Shown piece by piece: positions 53,869 through 63,678 of a DNA stretch of 64,000 nucleotides. The translations under genes were made by a program, and so were the position numbers. Within the stretch, counting starts at the first letter, position 1. The number at the start of each line of letters is the position of its first letter. The DNA comes from an uncultured Alphaproteobacteria bacterium. GTDB lineage: Bacteria > Pseudomonadota > Alphaproteobacteria > HIMB59 > GCA-002718135. The stretch covers positions 290,311 to 354,310 of the forward strand of contig CACNHX010000001.1 of NCBI GenBank assembly GCA_902620425.1. The letters run 5' to 3'. Below the pieces are notes generated by a model, which was given only the letters and a program-made list of their open reading frames with translations, was not told the DNA's origin and did not search any database.

Positions 53869-54867
53869 TTAGATTAGACTCTTTATCTTTTCTATTAGCT
53901 CTGAATTAATTTGTCTTGGACCTTTATCTTGCCTATTAGTGTGTCTTCGTTGTCCAGGTAAACGCACACCGTCTAAAGATGTCATTTGTTCAAAAAATTT
54001 CTCAGCATGTTCATTCCAATTTTTTCCTGCAATAAGCTCTGGAGATAATGCCATAATAAATTCACCACCCCTTGCAGGACCTCCATCATTATTGTCTTCT
54101 TCTTTAGCTTCAAAACTAAATAAATCTCCTACTAGACCTGCAGCTAATAACTCAATCATCATTGCTATTGCAGATCCTTTGTAGTCGCCAAATGTTAAAA
54201 GGACTCCTCCATTTGCAATTTCAGATGGATTATCAGTTTTTTCTCCATCTTTATTTAGGCCTGTTCCAAATGGAACTTTGTGACCATCACGTGCTGCAAC
54301 CTGAACCTCTCCCATCGCCATTGTTGAAGTTGCCATATCGTAGACTACAGGGGTATTATTTTTTCTTGGCCAAGCAAATGATATTGGATTAGTTCCAAAT
54401 AGTGGTTTCTTTGCACCAGCTGGAGCCACACTAGGTTTATATGCAGTACAAGCAATTCCAATTAAATTATTTTCTGCTAATGCTTCAGTTTCATGCCATA
54501 AGGCTGCAAAGTGATGCGTATTGGTTATAGTTAAAACACCAACTCCATGTTTATTTGTCGTTTTTATCAATTCAGGCAAACCAACTTTGATTCCTACAGG
54601 AGCAAACCCATAATCACCTTCAACACGAATTGCGTTTTGTGTAAGATAGGTATTTGAAGGTCGTGAAGCTCCATTTACTTTTTTACTTTTTAGCGAAGCT
54701 ACATAACCAGGAATACGAAACAATCCATGAGAAACACTTCCATCTCTTTCAGCATGTGAAACTGTTGTTGCTACAGAATCAGCATTGAAATGATCACATC
54801 CATGAGCTGATAGTGCTTTATATGCTAAATCATATATATTTTCTAATTCTAATGCTGTGGTATTCAT
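53869..54867 (-). CDS. Ldh family malate/L-lactate-type dehydrogenase
   Basis: 332 residues of the COG2055/YlbC-type NAD(P) enzymes, a fold unlike classical lactate dehydrogenase. Marks: 'HAERDGSVSHGLFRIPGYV', 'ITNTHHFAALWHETE', 'GTNPISFAWPR', 'ATSTMAMGEV' and 'FGDYKGSAIAMMIELLAAGL'. It interconverts 2-hydroxy and 2-keto acids; the substrate may be L-lactate, ureidoglycolate or a sugar-derived keto acid. Divergent from the FAD-linked dehydrogenase at 54901, with a 33-base shared upstream region. Confidence 0.9.
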   Translation of the reverse strand: MNTTALELENIYDLAYKALSAHGCDHFNADSVATTVSHAERDGSVSHGLFRIPGYVASLKSKKVNGASRPSNTYLTQNAIRVEGDYGFAPVGIKVGLPELIKTTNKHGVGVLTITNTHHFAALWHETEALAENNLIGIACTAYKPSVAPAGAKKPLFGTNPISFAWPRKNNTPVVYDMATSTMAMGEVQVAARDGHKVPFGTGLNKDGEKTDNPSEIANGGVLLTFGDYKGSAIAMMIELLAAGLVGDLFSFEAKEEDNNDGGPARGGEFIMALSPELIAGKNWNEHAEKFFEQMTSLDGVRLPGQRRHTNRQDKGPRQINSELIEKIKSLI

Positions 54868-54900
54868 TTACTTTTATTGAATAATTAATATTATTAATTC

Positions 54901-56271
54901 ATGGATAGAGGATTATTGGACAATTTAAAAGATATTTTACAAGAAAGAATATCATTTTCAGAAAGTGTCAGAAATAATCATGCAAAAGGTGAAGATGCTT
55001 ATGACCCTGTTTTACCTAGGGCAGTTTTGTTTCCAAAAAACAATGAAGAACTCTCAAAAATATTAAAAATTTGTAATGAATTTAAAGTGCCAGTAACTGC
55101 GTATGGCACTGGTACATCGTTAGAAGGTCATGTGGTTGGAAATGATGAAGGATTTACAATTTCAATGGAAAATTTTAACAAAATTATTTCTATTAATGAA
55201 GCAGACTTTGATTGTCGAGTACAAGCAAATGTATCTAGAGAAGAACTAAATGAAACTTTAAAAGATAAAGGAGTTTTTTTTCCAATTGATCCTGGTGCAA
55301 ACGCATCTCTTGGAGGTATGGCAGCTTGTTCAGCCTCTGGGACGATGGCTGTGAGATATGGAACTATGAAAACAACAGTACTTGGTTTAACCGTTGTAAT
55401 GGCCAATGGTGAAATTATAAATACAGGAACAAGGTCCAAAAAAACCTCTGCAGGGTATAATCTTACTAACCTTTTTGTTGGTTCAGAGGGAACTTTAGGA
55501 ATAATAACTGAAGTGCATCTTCGATTATCTCCAATACCAGAGAGCATAATGAGTGCTGTTTGTCAGTTCCCTGATCTAGACTCCGCAGTTTTAACCGCAC
55601 AAGAAATCATTCAGTATGGTGTCCCTATTGCAAGAGTAGAATTATTAAATAAAGATCAAATGGATATAAGTATAAAATACTCAAAGCTAGAAAATTTAGA
55701 AAGTTTGCCAACACTATTCTATGAATTTCATGGCAGCGAAATTTCAAATAAAGAATCAATTGATGTAGTGGAAGAAATTTCTAAAAATAATAATGGCAGT
55801 GAATTTAAATGGGCTGCAAATACAGAAGAAAGAAACAAAATCTGGAAAGCAAGACATAACGTGTATTATTCTGTTAAAGCACAGGGTGATAATATTAGAG
55901 TGTATGTCACTGATGTTTGTGTACCTATTTCAAACATAGTGGAATGTATTAAATTTGCAGAAACAGAACTTCGGGATACAGGATTAAAGGCACCAATGGT
56001 TGGTCATGTTGGTGATGGAAATTTTCATGTATCCATTGTCTACGATCCAAGTAAACAAAATGAATACAAATACATTAGAGAATTTAGCAATAGATTAATT
56101 GATAAAGCTTTAGAGATGGATGGAACTATTACAGGTGAACATGGTATTGGTCTTCAAAAGAAAGAATATTTACTGAAACAACACCCTGATAATGTTCCTC
56201 TCATGAAATTAATTAAGAAAAGCTTTGATCCAAATAATATTTTGAATCCCGGTAAAGTATTTGATCTTTAA
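54901..56271 (+). CDS. FAD-linked D-lactate/glycolate-type dehydrogenase
   Basis: 456 residues. An FAD_binding_4 domain ('AYGTGTSLEGHVVG', 'GGMAACSASGTMAVRYGTMK', 'VGSEGTLGIITEVHLRL') is followed by the FAD-oxidase C-terminal domain ('GHVGDGNFHVSIVYDP', 'TITGEHGIGLQKKEYL', 'FDPNNILNPGKV'). It resembles Dld/GlcD enzymes that oxidise D-2-hydroxyacids and pass electrons on. With the Ldh-like gene next door, both stereoisomers of a hydroxyacid could be used (inference). Confidence 0.9.
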   Translation: MDRGLLDNLKDILQERISFSESVRNNHAKGEDAYDPVLPRAVLFPKNNEELSKILKICNEFKVPVTAYGTGTSLEGHVVGNDEGFTISMENFNKIISINEADFDCRVQANVSREELNETLKDKGVFFPIDPGANASLGGMAACSASGTMAVRYGTMKTTVLGLTVVMANGEIINTGTRSKKTSAGYNLTNLFVGSEGTLGIITEVHLRLSPIPESIMSAVCQFPDLDSAVLTAQEIIQYGVPIARVELLNKDQMDISIKYSKLENLESLPTLFYEFHGSEISNKESIDVVEEISKNNNGSEFKWAANTEERNKIWKARHNVYYSVKAQGDNIRVYVTDVCVPISNIVECIKFAETELRDTGLKAPMVGHVGDGNFHVSIVYDPSKQNEYKYIREFSNRLIDKALEMDGTITGEHGIGLQKKEYLLKQHPDNVPLMKLIKKSFDPNNILNPGKVFDL

Positions 56272-56280
56272 TTTACTTAT

Positions 56281-57336
56281 TTAAATTTGTTGTAATTTTT
56301 TACTTTCAATAGATTTATACATAGCTTCTAATATTCTTACTGTTTTTAAAGCAAGTACTCCATCTGAATGATTTTTTACATCTTTATTAAGACATAAATC
56401 AACAAAAGTATTCAATGCTTCTTTAGTTCCATAACTAAATGCACCATCACCCTCCTCTATTTCATAATTTATATTATCTCCGTTATTCAGACGTACAAAT
56501 AACCGTTCTCTTTTTACTTCCATATCTAAATATAAAACACCACGTGTGCCATGAACTGTAATATAAAAAGTACCTCCAAAATCTTTTGGTACAAATGCAC
56601 TTCCGGAAAAAGAACCAGTTGCACCATTTGAAAATTTCATAGAAACTGCATTGGTATAATCAACATTTGTTGGTGAAGGCACAGATAGACAGAATACTTG
56701 ATCTGGTTCAAGATGAGTAATCTTTAAAACACCTGCAAACATGTGTGACAATTGTCCCCAACCATATCCTCCTCCTTTATTTGGATCTGACCATGTAGTA
56801 GCATGGGGTTGGAATGTATGATTATTAGACTCACTCAATGGTATCCCTTGAAATAAATCTGTCAAAGATGATGAAAAAGCTGCATCAACATGTTTTATTT
56901 CACCTATTTTTTTATTTATTATAATTTCCTCAGCCTTAGACATAAAATTTTTAAAATTAAAACCATTTGGGATTAAAATATGTTTATTCTTTTTTTTTGC
57001 TAATTGGAGAAGTGTTTCAGCTTCTCTAGAAACTGTAGTCATAGGTTTCTCAATCATTACATGACAATTTTTTTCAAGCGCTGCTTTTGCATTCTCATAA
57101 TGTGCATGATGCGGTGAAGAAATTACTACTCCATCTAAATATGATAAATCTAACATTTCTTTAAAATCAGTAGATGAATGTTTAAAATTAAATTTATTCT
57201 TTACAAAACTTAATTGGTCCTCTTCAAGCTTACATACACTTGTTAATTCAACTTCATCTCTTTCTGCTAAATGCGGGATATGATTTTCTGTTGCCCACCA
57301 ACCTGCTCCTATGACTCCAATTTTTACTTTATTCAT
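56281..57336 (-). CDS. Gfo/Idh/MocA family sugar dehydrogenase
   Basis: 351 residues. A Rossmann start 'KIGVIGAGWWATENHIPHL', the 'MIEKPMTTVSREAETLL' segment with the catalytic Lys, and a C-terminal oxidoreductase domain with 'GGGYGWGQLSHMFAG'. It oxidises a sugar, sugar acid or inositol with NAD(P). The next upstream gene is a sugar mutarotase on the same strand, so oxidation of the beta-sugar to a lactone is likely. Confidence 0.88.
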   Translation of the reverse strand: MNKVKIGVIGAGWWATENHIPHLAERDEVELTSVCKLEEDQLSFVKNKFNFKHSSTDFKEMLDLSYLDGVVISSPHHAHYENAKAALEKNCHVMIEKPMTTVSREAETLLQLAKKKNKHILIPNGFNFKNFMSKAEEIIINKKIGEIKHVDAAFSSSLTDLFQGIPLSESNNHTFQPHATTWSDPNKGGGYGWGQLSHMFAGVLKITHLEPDQVFCLSVPSPTNVDYTNAVSMKFSNGATGSFSGSAFVPKDFGGTFYITVHGTRGVLYLDMEVKRERLFVRLNNGDNINYEIEEGDGAFSYGTKEALNTFVDLCLNKDVKNHSDGVLALKTVRILEAMYKSIESKKLQQI

Positions 57337-57345
57337 TACTTGTTT

Positions 57346-57657
57346 TTAATCTAAATGCATTTGTAATGGCAATAAGTATGGAAAATTTGTTTTCGGATCA
57401 ATATCTACTTTCATTATGGGCTCCATATATTTAGACCATTTTTTATTAATTTCACTTTTAGATATAAAGTTAATGGATTTTTTAAGATCATCAGTTTCAA
57501 AATATCCAAATAATTTTAATCCATATCTAAAAATATTATAATTTCGTAATCCAGCTTCTTTAAGCATTTGAACCATTTCTGGCCAAATTTTATCATGTCT
57601 CTTTTTATATTCTTCCTCATATCCTGGTCGGATTTCAAGAATCCATGCATAATTCAT
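57346..57657 (-). CDS. rhaM: L-rhamnose mutarotase
   Basis: 103 residues from the ATG at 57657, the usual size of the family; an upstream ATG at 57717 would add a hydrophobic Ile-rich stretch not found in it, and a GAGG lies just before 57657. Motifs: 'YEEEYKKRHDKIWPEM' with the catalytic His, 'LRNYNIFRYGLKLFGYFE' and the end 'YLLPLQMHLD'. It interconverts alpha and beta anomers of L-rhamnose or similar deoxysugars. It feeds the dehydrogenase gene that follows after 9 bases. Confidence 0.9.
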   Translation of the reverse strand: MNYAWILEIRPGYEEEYKKRHDKIWPEMVQMLKEAGLRNYNIFRYGLKLFGYFETDDLKKSINFISKSEINKKWSKYMEPIMKVDIDPKTNFPYLLPLQMHLD

Positions 57658-57734
57658 AATACCTCTTTTCAAATAAATTATATGTATTAATTTTATAAAC
57701 TTATAGATAAAATTCAATTCTATAAAAAATATAA

Positions 57735-58643
57735 ATGAAAAAAATAGCTATTGTTGATTCACATCATCATCTATGGGATCTTGATTCTAAAGAAACACAT
57801 TATCCTTGGTTAAGTGGTAATGAGGATGAAGCTTTTTATGGAAGTTTTAAAAGTATTAAAAAGAGTTATTTATTAGATGATTATTTAAATGATGCAAAAA
57901 ATCAAAATCTCGTGAAATCAATACATGTTCAGGCTGAACATGATGCAATGAACCCGATAGAAGAAACAAAATGGTTACAAAATATTTCAGATAATAATAA
58001 TTTAAAAATCCCAAATGGGATTGTTGCATTTGCTGATTTTTCTGAGGAAAAAGTCAGCGAAGTTCTTGATCAACACCTCGAATATAAAAATGTACGAGGA
58101 ATTAGACAAATTTTGTCATTTGATAAAGATAAACCGCAATATTCTCATGCTAAAAAAGATTATTTAAAAGATGAGTTATGGCAAGATAACTTTAGACATT
58201 TGACCAATAGAAAATTATCTTTTGATATACAAATATATCCTCATCAGTTTGATGATGCTTGTAAATTAGCAAAACGTTACCCAAATGTTCAATTTATCTT
58301 AAACCATACTGGTGAACCTTGTTTCCAAACAGAAGAATATAAAAAATATTGGATGAGAAAGATGCAATCTTTAGCCGAACATGAAAATTTTGTTTGTAAA
58401 ATATCAGGGTTGGGGATGTTTAATCCTAGTTGGACAATTATTTCTACTGAATATTTTATTCTTAATACAATTGAAATTTTTGGTATTGATAGGTGTATGT
58501 TTGGATCAAATTTTCCTGTAGATAAAATTTTTAATACTTTTAATAATTATTGGAGTTCATACTTTAATATTGTAAAAAATTTTTCACAAAATGAACATGA
58601 TAAAATTTTTTTAAAAAATGCAGAGAAGTTTTATAGAATTTAA
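57735..58643 (+). CDS. COG3618 amidohydrolase, sugar lactonase-like
   Basis: 302 residues. TIM-barrel metal hydrolase: 'IVDSHHHLWDLDSKETHYPWL' opens with the HxH motif, then 'SIHVQAEHDAMNP', 'VRGIRQIL', 'FILNHTGEP' and 'FGSNFPVD' with the final acidic residue. Close family members open L-fucono-1,5-lactone or L-rhamnonolactone. It is divergent from the mutarotase-dehydrogenase pair, so the three genes would supply mutarotation, oxidation and lactone opening. The stop codon overlaps the pdxA-like start (TAATG). Confidence 0.87.
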   Translation: MKKIAIVDSHHHLWDLDSKETHYPWLSGNEDEAFYGSFKSIKKSYLLDDYLNDAKNQNLVKSIHVQAEHDAMNPIEETKWLQNISDNNNLKIPNGIVAFADFSEEKVSEVLDQHLEYKNVRGIRQILSFDKDKPQYSHAKKDYLKDELWQDNFRHLTNRKLSFDIQIYPHQFDDACKLAKRYPNVQFILNHTGEPCFQTEEYKKYWMRKMQSLAEHENFVCKISGLGMFNPSWTIISTEYFILNTIEIFGIDRCMFGSNFPVDKIFNTFNNYWSSYFNIVKNFSQNEHDKIFLKNAEKFYRI

Positions 58644-59620
58644 TGAGAAATAAAAAAAGTATAGCTGTTCTTTTAGGTGATCCATCTGGAATTGGTCCTG
58701 AATTAATTTCTAAAATTCTATCTCATAATATTTTAAAAAAAATAAATATTGTAATTATTGGAGAAAAATCTGTATTTGATGGATATTTAACAAAACAAAA
58801 AAATAAAAAAAATATTAAGTTTATTAATAATATTGATCAGATAGAATTTAAAAGTACTAGTAAGATTTTCTTTGATATTACTAAAAGAAAAGTAAGATAT
58901 CCAATTGGAAAAGCAAATATAAAATCAGGAATTTCTGTTTTAAATTCTATCGATATAGCGGTTGATTTATATAATAAGAAAAAAATAGATGGAATTAATT
59001 TTGCTCCGTTTAATAAAACAAGTTTAGATCTTGCCGGTATGAAATTTAAGGATGAACTCCATTATTTTAAAAATAAATTCAAAATAAAAAGCTACGTTTG
59101 TGAACTTAATGTATTAAATAATTTTTGGACTGCTAGAGTAACTTCACATATTCCCCTTAAAGATGTTGCAAAAAATATCACTATTAAAAATATTCTTGAA
59201 CCAATTAAATTAGTTAATAAGTATTTAAAAAAAAATGGATTAAAAAATCCAAAAGTAGGTGTTCAAGCTTTAAATCCTCACGCTGAGTTTGGAAATGAAG
59301 AGAAAAAAATAATAATTCCTGCAATAAACAAAGCAAGAAAAATGAAAATCAAAGTTTTTGGTCCGTTACCATGTGATACATCATTTATTAAAGCTTATAA
59401 AAATAAAGAGTATAATTGTCTTGTCGGAATGTATCATGACGCCATACAATCAGGTCTTAAGTCGTTTGGATTTGAAAAAGGTGTTACTGTTCAAGGTGGT
59501 CTGCCAATACCTATAACTACTCCTGCTCATGGAACAGCTTTTGATATTGTGGGTAAAAATAAAGCTAATGTAAGTCCGATTCTAGAATCTTTAAAGTTAT
59601 TACTTAAACTCTTATCTTAA
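58643..59620 (+). CDS. PdxA-family 4-phosphate sugar acid dehydrogenase (PdxA2-like)
   Basis: 325 residues. PdxA fold: 'LLGDPSGIGPELISKIL', 'ARVTSHIPLKDV', 'NPHAEFGNEE', 'PCDTSFIKAYK', 'GMYHDAIQSGLKSFGFEKG' and 'TTPAHGTAFDIVG'. Metal-binding histidines are present. The 'HDAIQSGL' and 'PAHGTAFD' segments differ from the usual 'HDQGH/LP' and 'VDHGTAFD' of vitamin B6 PdxA, which with the sugar-acid context suggests a PdxA2-type enzyme acting on a 4-phosphorylated sugar acid such as threonate or erythronate. A DUF1537 kinase, the usual partner, is not in the window. Confidence 0.82.
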   Translation: MRNKKSIAVLLGDPSGIGPELISKILSHNILKKINIVIIGEKSVFDGYLTKQKNKKNIKFINNIDQIEFKSTSKIFFDITKRKVRYPIGKANIKSGISVLNSIDIAVDLYNKKKIDGINFAPFNKTSLDLAGMKFKDELHYFKNKFKIKSYVCELNVLNNFWTARVTSHIPLKDVAKNITIKNILEPIKLVNKYLKKNGLKNPKVGVQALNPHAEFGNEEKKIIIPAINKARKMKIKVFGPLPCDTSFIKAYKNKEYNCLVGMYHDAIQSGLKSFGFEKGVTVQGGLPIPITTPAHGTAFDIVGKNKANVSPILESLKLLLKLLS

Positions 59621-59669
59621 TATTAAAAAATTCTCTTAAATTGATTTAAATTAGTATAATAATTATTTT

Positions 59670-60854
59670 GTGAGTAAAATTGTAAGTGTTAAAGCAAAGG
59701 TCTATAAATGGACAGGGCCCGTTCAAAAAATTCACGAAAATTTTTGCACAAATGCTGCAGATATTGTGAATCAAGAAAATATTTCAAATGATAGATGGAC
59801 AACATATAAATTTCATAGCTGGTTAGTTGTTGAGATAGAAACAAGTGATGGTTTGGTAGGTTTAGGTAATGCAGCATTATCCCCAGAACCATGTAAATCA
59901 GTTGTAGATACTTACTTAGCTCCAGCCATTATTGGTGAAAGTATATGGGATTATGAGCATATATGGCAAAAGATGTATCGCCAAACACTTGCTTGGGGGA
60001 GAAAAGGTGTAGGTATGACAGCTATTAGTGCTGTTGATATTGCAATATGGGATGCACTTGGAAAATCTGCTAAACAACCCGTATACAAATTATTAGGTGG
60101 AAAAACTAAATCAAAACTCCCCTGTTATGCAAGTAAGCTTTATAGTCAACCTCTTGATAGTCTTGCAAAAGAAGCTAAGGATTATGTTGATCAAGGTTTT
60201 AAAGCAATGAAATTAAGACTTGGTTGGGGTCCCACTGATGGTGCTGAAGGTATGCATAAAAATATTGAGTTAATCAAAACAGTGCGATCAGTTGTTGGTG
60301 ATAATGTTGATCTTATGGCAGATGTATATATGGGATGGACATTTGAATATGCAAAAAGAATGATGCGATTAATTGATAATGAAAATCTTCGTTGGTTAGA
60401 AGAACCAGTTATTGCTGATGATATTGATGGTTATGCAGATCTAAAAGCCTCATGTAGAACTCCTATATCTGGTGGTGAACATGAATATACACTTTTTGGT
60501 TTTAGACAATTACTAGAAAAAAAAGCAATTGATGTTGTGCAATTTGATACGAATAGAGTTGGTGGTATAACACAGGCACATAAAATTTCTGCTTTAGCTG
60601 AAGCATTTCAAATACCAGTTATTCCTCACGCAGGACAAGTTCATAATTTTCATATTTCTATGAGTTCTGCAAACGCTCCAATAGTTGAGTATTTTCCTTT
60701 TTGGCCTGTAGAAATTGGCAATGAATTATTTTGGTATATTTTTGATGGCGAACCTCAAGCAAAAAATGGTTTTATCGAATTAGATGAAAATAAACATGGA
60801 TTGGGTATTAAGTTATCAAATAAATATTTAGATAAATTTGAAATTATTGAGTAG
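59670..60854 (+). CDS. Enolase-superfamily sugar acid dehydratase (mandelate racemase group)
   Basis: 394 residues from a GTG start. The N-terminal cap domain is followed by the barrel with 'KAMKLRLGWGPTDGAEG' (K-x-R), metal ligands D, E and E in 'LMADVYMGW', 'RWLEEPV' and 'SGGEHEYTLFGFR', and a catalytic Asp-His dyad in 'QFDTNRVGG' and 'IPHAGQVHNFH'. It looks nearest to L-rhamnonate or related sugar acid dehydratases, which give 2-keto-3-deoxy acids. The position after lactonase and PdxA2 fits. Its end overlaps the convergent PLP enzyme by 11 bases. Confidence 0.88.
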   Translation: MSKIVSVKAKVYKWTGPVQKIHENFCTNAADIVNQENISNDRWTTYKFHSWLVVEIETSDGLVGLGNAALSPEPCKSVVDTYLAPAIIGESIWDYEHIWQKMYRQTLAWGRKGVGMTAISAVDIAIWDALGKSAKQPVYKLLGGKTKSKLPCYASKLYSQPLDSLAKEAKDYVDQGFKAMKLRLGWGPTDGAEGMHKNIELIKTVRSVVGDNVDLMADVYMGWTFEYAKRMMRLIDNENLRWLEEPVIADDIDGYADLKASCRTPISGGEHEYTLFGFRQLLEKKAIDVVQFDTNRVGGITQAHKISALAEAFQIPVIPHAGQVHNFHISMSSANAPIVEYFPFWPVEIGNELFWYIFDGEPQAKNGFIELDENKHGLGIKLSNKYLDKFEIIE

Positions 60855-61893
60855 AATTATTTGCAATTTCATCGTTATATGCAAAAACTGCCGGACTACC
60901 ACCAGTGAACATAAAAATGACGTTTTCACCTTTCTTAATGACTCCTTTTTCAACATAATCAATTAAAGCTGCAAAACCTTTTGATGTATAAACTGGATCT
61001 AAAATAATTCCCTCTTTATTAGCTAAAAGCTTTGTTGCTTTTATTCCATCTTCTGTAGTCGCACCATATTTTTCACCTACATAATTATTGTCATGATTAA
61101 TCATTTTATGTGAAAACTCTAAATTAATATCAAGCATCTTTGCTGCATCATTACATATTCTCGCTATATCTTTTTTAATATCCATTTCCCAATAAACAGG
61201 AGAAATACCTTGAATACGAGTTGGCCAATTTAATATCTTAGCTCCTAATTCACAACCTGCTTGTGTCATATTAGCAGCAGTAACAAATAGATGATCTGCC
61301 ATAAAATTTTGCTCTTTCATTTGTAAATCAATTTCAGCCATAGCATTTGCATAACTTATACCAGCAAGAGTGGTATCTTCTTTTCCAAATCCTCCATAAA
61401 TTAATAGAGGTTTTCGACCTTCTTTCATTAACTCATTATATTTTATATCTAAATGCTTTGGTATTTCTTCTAAATTCTCACCATCAATAACATCAACATT
61501 AGCTCCCAGAATATTATATAATAAAAAATTACCTTGCATTAAGTTTCCTTTTATTCCGTGCATTAATACTAAATAACTATCTAAATTTAGTTTATTTGCA
61601 GCAGCTACAGCTTGGCGACAAAAATTAGACTGAGATGCAGCTCCAGTTAAAATACAGTCATAATCTCCAGATAATGTTTTAGCCATTATAAACTCTAAAT
61701 GTCTTGTTTTGTTTCCCCCAAAAGCTAATGCAGTGCAATCATCTCGTTTGATATAAAGATTTATACCCAACTCTTTAGAAATATTAGGTGCAAATTCAAG
61801 TACAGTAGGTAATTGAGCTAGATTAACTCTAGGAATTTTATTTATTCTTGAAGTTAATTCTTCAGCAGACAAAGGATTAAAATTGTTATTCAT
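60844..61893 (-). CDS. D-cysteine desulfhydrase/ACC deaminase family PLP enzyme
   Basis: 349 residues. Fold type II PLP enzyme: 'RVNLAQLPTVLEFAPNIS', 'YIKRDDCTALAFGGNKTRHLEF' with the PLP lysine (about residue 61), 'LTGAASQSNFCRQAVAAA' and the phosphate loop 'FMFTGGSPAVFAY'. Members act on D-cysteine, ACC or L-cysteate (CuyA); the last would free sulfite from a common marine sulfonate. Sight alone does not separate them. It lies 19 bases after the IlvD/Edd gene. Confidence 0.87.
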   Translation of the reverse strand: MNNNFNPLSAEELTSRINKIPRVNLAQLPTVLEFAPNISKELGINLYIKRDDCTALAFGGNKTRHLEFIMAKTLSGDYDCILTGAASQSNFCRQAVAAANKLNLDSYLVLMHGIKGNLMQGNFLLYNILGANVDVIDGENLEEIPKHLDIKYNELMKEGRKPLLIYGGFGKEDTTLAGISYANAMAEIDLQMKEQNFMADHLFVTAANMTQAGCELGAKILNWPTRIQGISPVYWEMDIKKDIARICNDAAKMLDINLEFSHKMINHDNNYVGEKYGATTEDGIKATKLLANKEGIILDPVYTSKGFAALIDYVEKGVIKKGENVIFMFTGGSPAVFAYNDEIANNSTQ

Positions 61894-61912
61894 CTATTTT
61901 AATAATTTTTAA

Positions 61913-63646
61913 TTAATGACTATGTCTTTTTACTTCAGCTCCTCTTTTTCCAATAAGAAAATCTAGATCTGCTCCTTTGTCAGCTTGCATAACATGCTCT
62001 ACATACATTTTTTGATAACCACCTGTGATTTCTGGAACAACAGGTGAATAATTTTCTAGACGATTTTTTATTGTTTCTTCATTGACTTTTAAGTTCATTA
62101 TACCCTGATCAACATCTACTTCTATTTCATCACCATTTTGAACTGCTGCTAAAGGACCTTTAACTGCAGCTTCTGGAGATGTATGAAGTATTACCGTACC
62201 GTATGCTGTACCACTCATTCTAGCGTCAGATATTCTAATCATATCTCTCACACCTTTTTTAAGAACTTTTTGTGGAAGACGCATATTACCTACTTCAGCC
62301 ATACCAGGGTAACCCTTTGGCCCACAATTTTTTAAAACTAATATTGAATTTTCATCAACGTCTAAATTGGGATCATCAATCTTTTCATGAAATTCTTCTA
62401 CACTTTCAAAAACTACCGCTTTTCCAGTATGTTTCATTAATTCTGGTGATGCAGCTGATGGTTTAATAATTGCACCATTTGGAGCAATATTACCCTTAAG
62501 AATTTTAATTCCTCCATTTTTTGTTAATGGATTTTCAAATTCTTTAATAACATCATTGTTCCAACATTTAGCATTTATATTATTCTCAGATATAGTTTTT
62601 CCATTAACAGTCATTTCATTTTCTTCTAATAGATTTTTTTCCATTAATCTTTTTATAACTACAGGAACACCACCTGCATAATAAAAATCTTCCATTAAGT
62701 ATTTTCCAGAAGGTTGTAGATTTACTAATGTTGGAATACCATCTCCACATTTATTCCAATCTTCTAAATCTAAATCTATTTCCATTCGACCTGCGATTGC
62801 TGCTAGATGGATAACTGCATTTGTAGATCCCCCTATTGCTCCATTGACCTTGATTGCATTTTCAAATGATTTCTTTGTAACAATTTTTGACATAGTTATA
62901 TCTTCCTTAACCATTTCAACAATTCTTTTTCCAGACATATGAGCTAAAGCATATCTTCTTGAGTCAACTGCAGGTATCGCAGCATTTCCAGGTAGTGACA
63001 TCCCTAATGCTTCCACCATTGATCCCATTGTTGATGCAGTACCCATTGTCATACAATTACCTTTTGATCTACTCATTGAAATTTCTGCATTAATAAAATC
63101 TTCTTCTGTAATTACACCAGCGTTTAAATCTGCATCAAGTTTCCAAACACCAGTGCCAGAACCTATTGTTTCACCTTGATGATGTCCATTAAGCATTGGG
63201 CCACCTGAAACACCTATTGTAGGAAGATCTACACTTGCAGCTCCCATCATTAATGAAGGTGTTGTTTTATCACACCCCATTAATAATACGACTCCGTCTA
63301 TAGGATTACCCCTTATTGCCTCTTCAACATCCATACTTGCTAAATTTCTAAACAACATAGCTGTAGGTCTTAAATTAGATTCACTTGCTGAAAAAACAGG
63401 AAATTCAAGAGGAAAACCGCCAGCTTCATAAACACCTTTTTTAACAGACTCTGCTATCTCTCTGAAATGACCATTACAAGGAGTTAATTCTGACCATGTA
63501 TTACAAATTCCAATTACAGGACGGCCGTCAAACAAATGATTTGGATGACCTTGATTTCTCATCCAGCCTCTATGAATAAATGTATCTCTTCGATGTGATT
63601 TAGAATTATACCAATTAGAAGATCTAAATTTATTTTTTTTATTCAT
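61913..63646 (-). CDS. IlvD/Edd family sugar acid dehydratase (L-arabinonate dehydratase-like)
   Basis: 577 residues. Fe-S cysteines are kept in 'GICNTWSELTPCNGH', 'LMGCDKTTPS' and 'SKGNCMTMGTASTM'; later 'GAIGGSTNAVIHL', 'NCGPKGYPGMAEVG', 'ISDARMSGTAYGTVILH' and the tail 'GKRGAEVKRHSH', which is typical of L-arabinonate/D-xylonate dehydratases rather than of IlvD proper. It dehydrates a sugar acid to a 2-keto-3-deoxy acid. It is the second such dehydratase in this region, downstream of the SMP-30 lactonase. Confidence 0.9.
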   Translation of the reverse strand: MNKKNKFRSSNWYNSKSHRRDTFIHRGWMRNQGHPNHLFDGRPVIGICNTWSELTPCNGHFREIAESVKKGVYEAGGFPLEFPVFSASESNLRPTAMLFRNLASMDVEEAIRGNPIDGVVLLMGCDKTTPSLMMGAASVDLPTIGVSGGPMLNGHHQGETIGSGTGVWKLDADLNAGVITEEDFINAEISMSRSKGNCMTMGTASTMGSMVEALGMSLPGNAAIPAVDSRRYALAHMSGKRIVEMVKEDITMSKIVTKKSFENAIKVNGAIGGSTNAVIHLAAIAGRMEIDLDLEDWNKCGDGIPTLVNLQPSGKYLMEDFYYAGGVPVVIKRLMEKNLLEENEMTVNGKTISENNINAKCWNNDVIKEFENPLTKNGGIKILKGNIAPNGAIIKPSAASPELMKHTGKAVVFESVEEFHEKIDDPNLDVDENSILVLKNCGPKGYPGMAEVGNMRLPQKVLKKGVRDMIRISDARMSGTAYGTVILHTSPEAAVKGPLAAVQNGDEIEVDVDQGIMNLKVNEETIKNRLENYSPVVPEITGGYQKMYVEHVMQADKGADLDFLIGKRGAEVKRHSH

Positions 63647-63678
63647 GTGTGAAAGTTTTAGCTAAATAAAGTAAAAAA

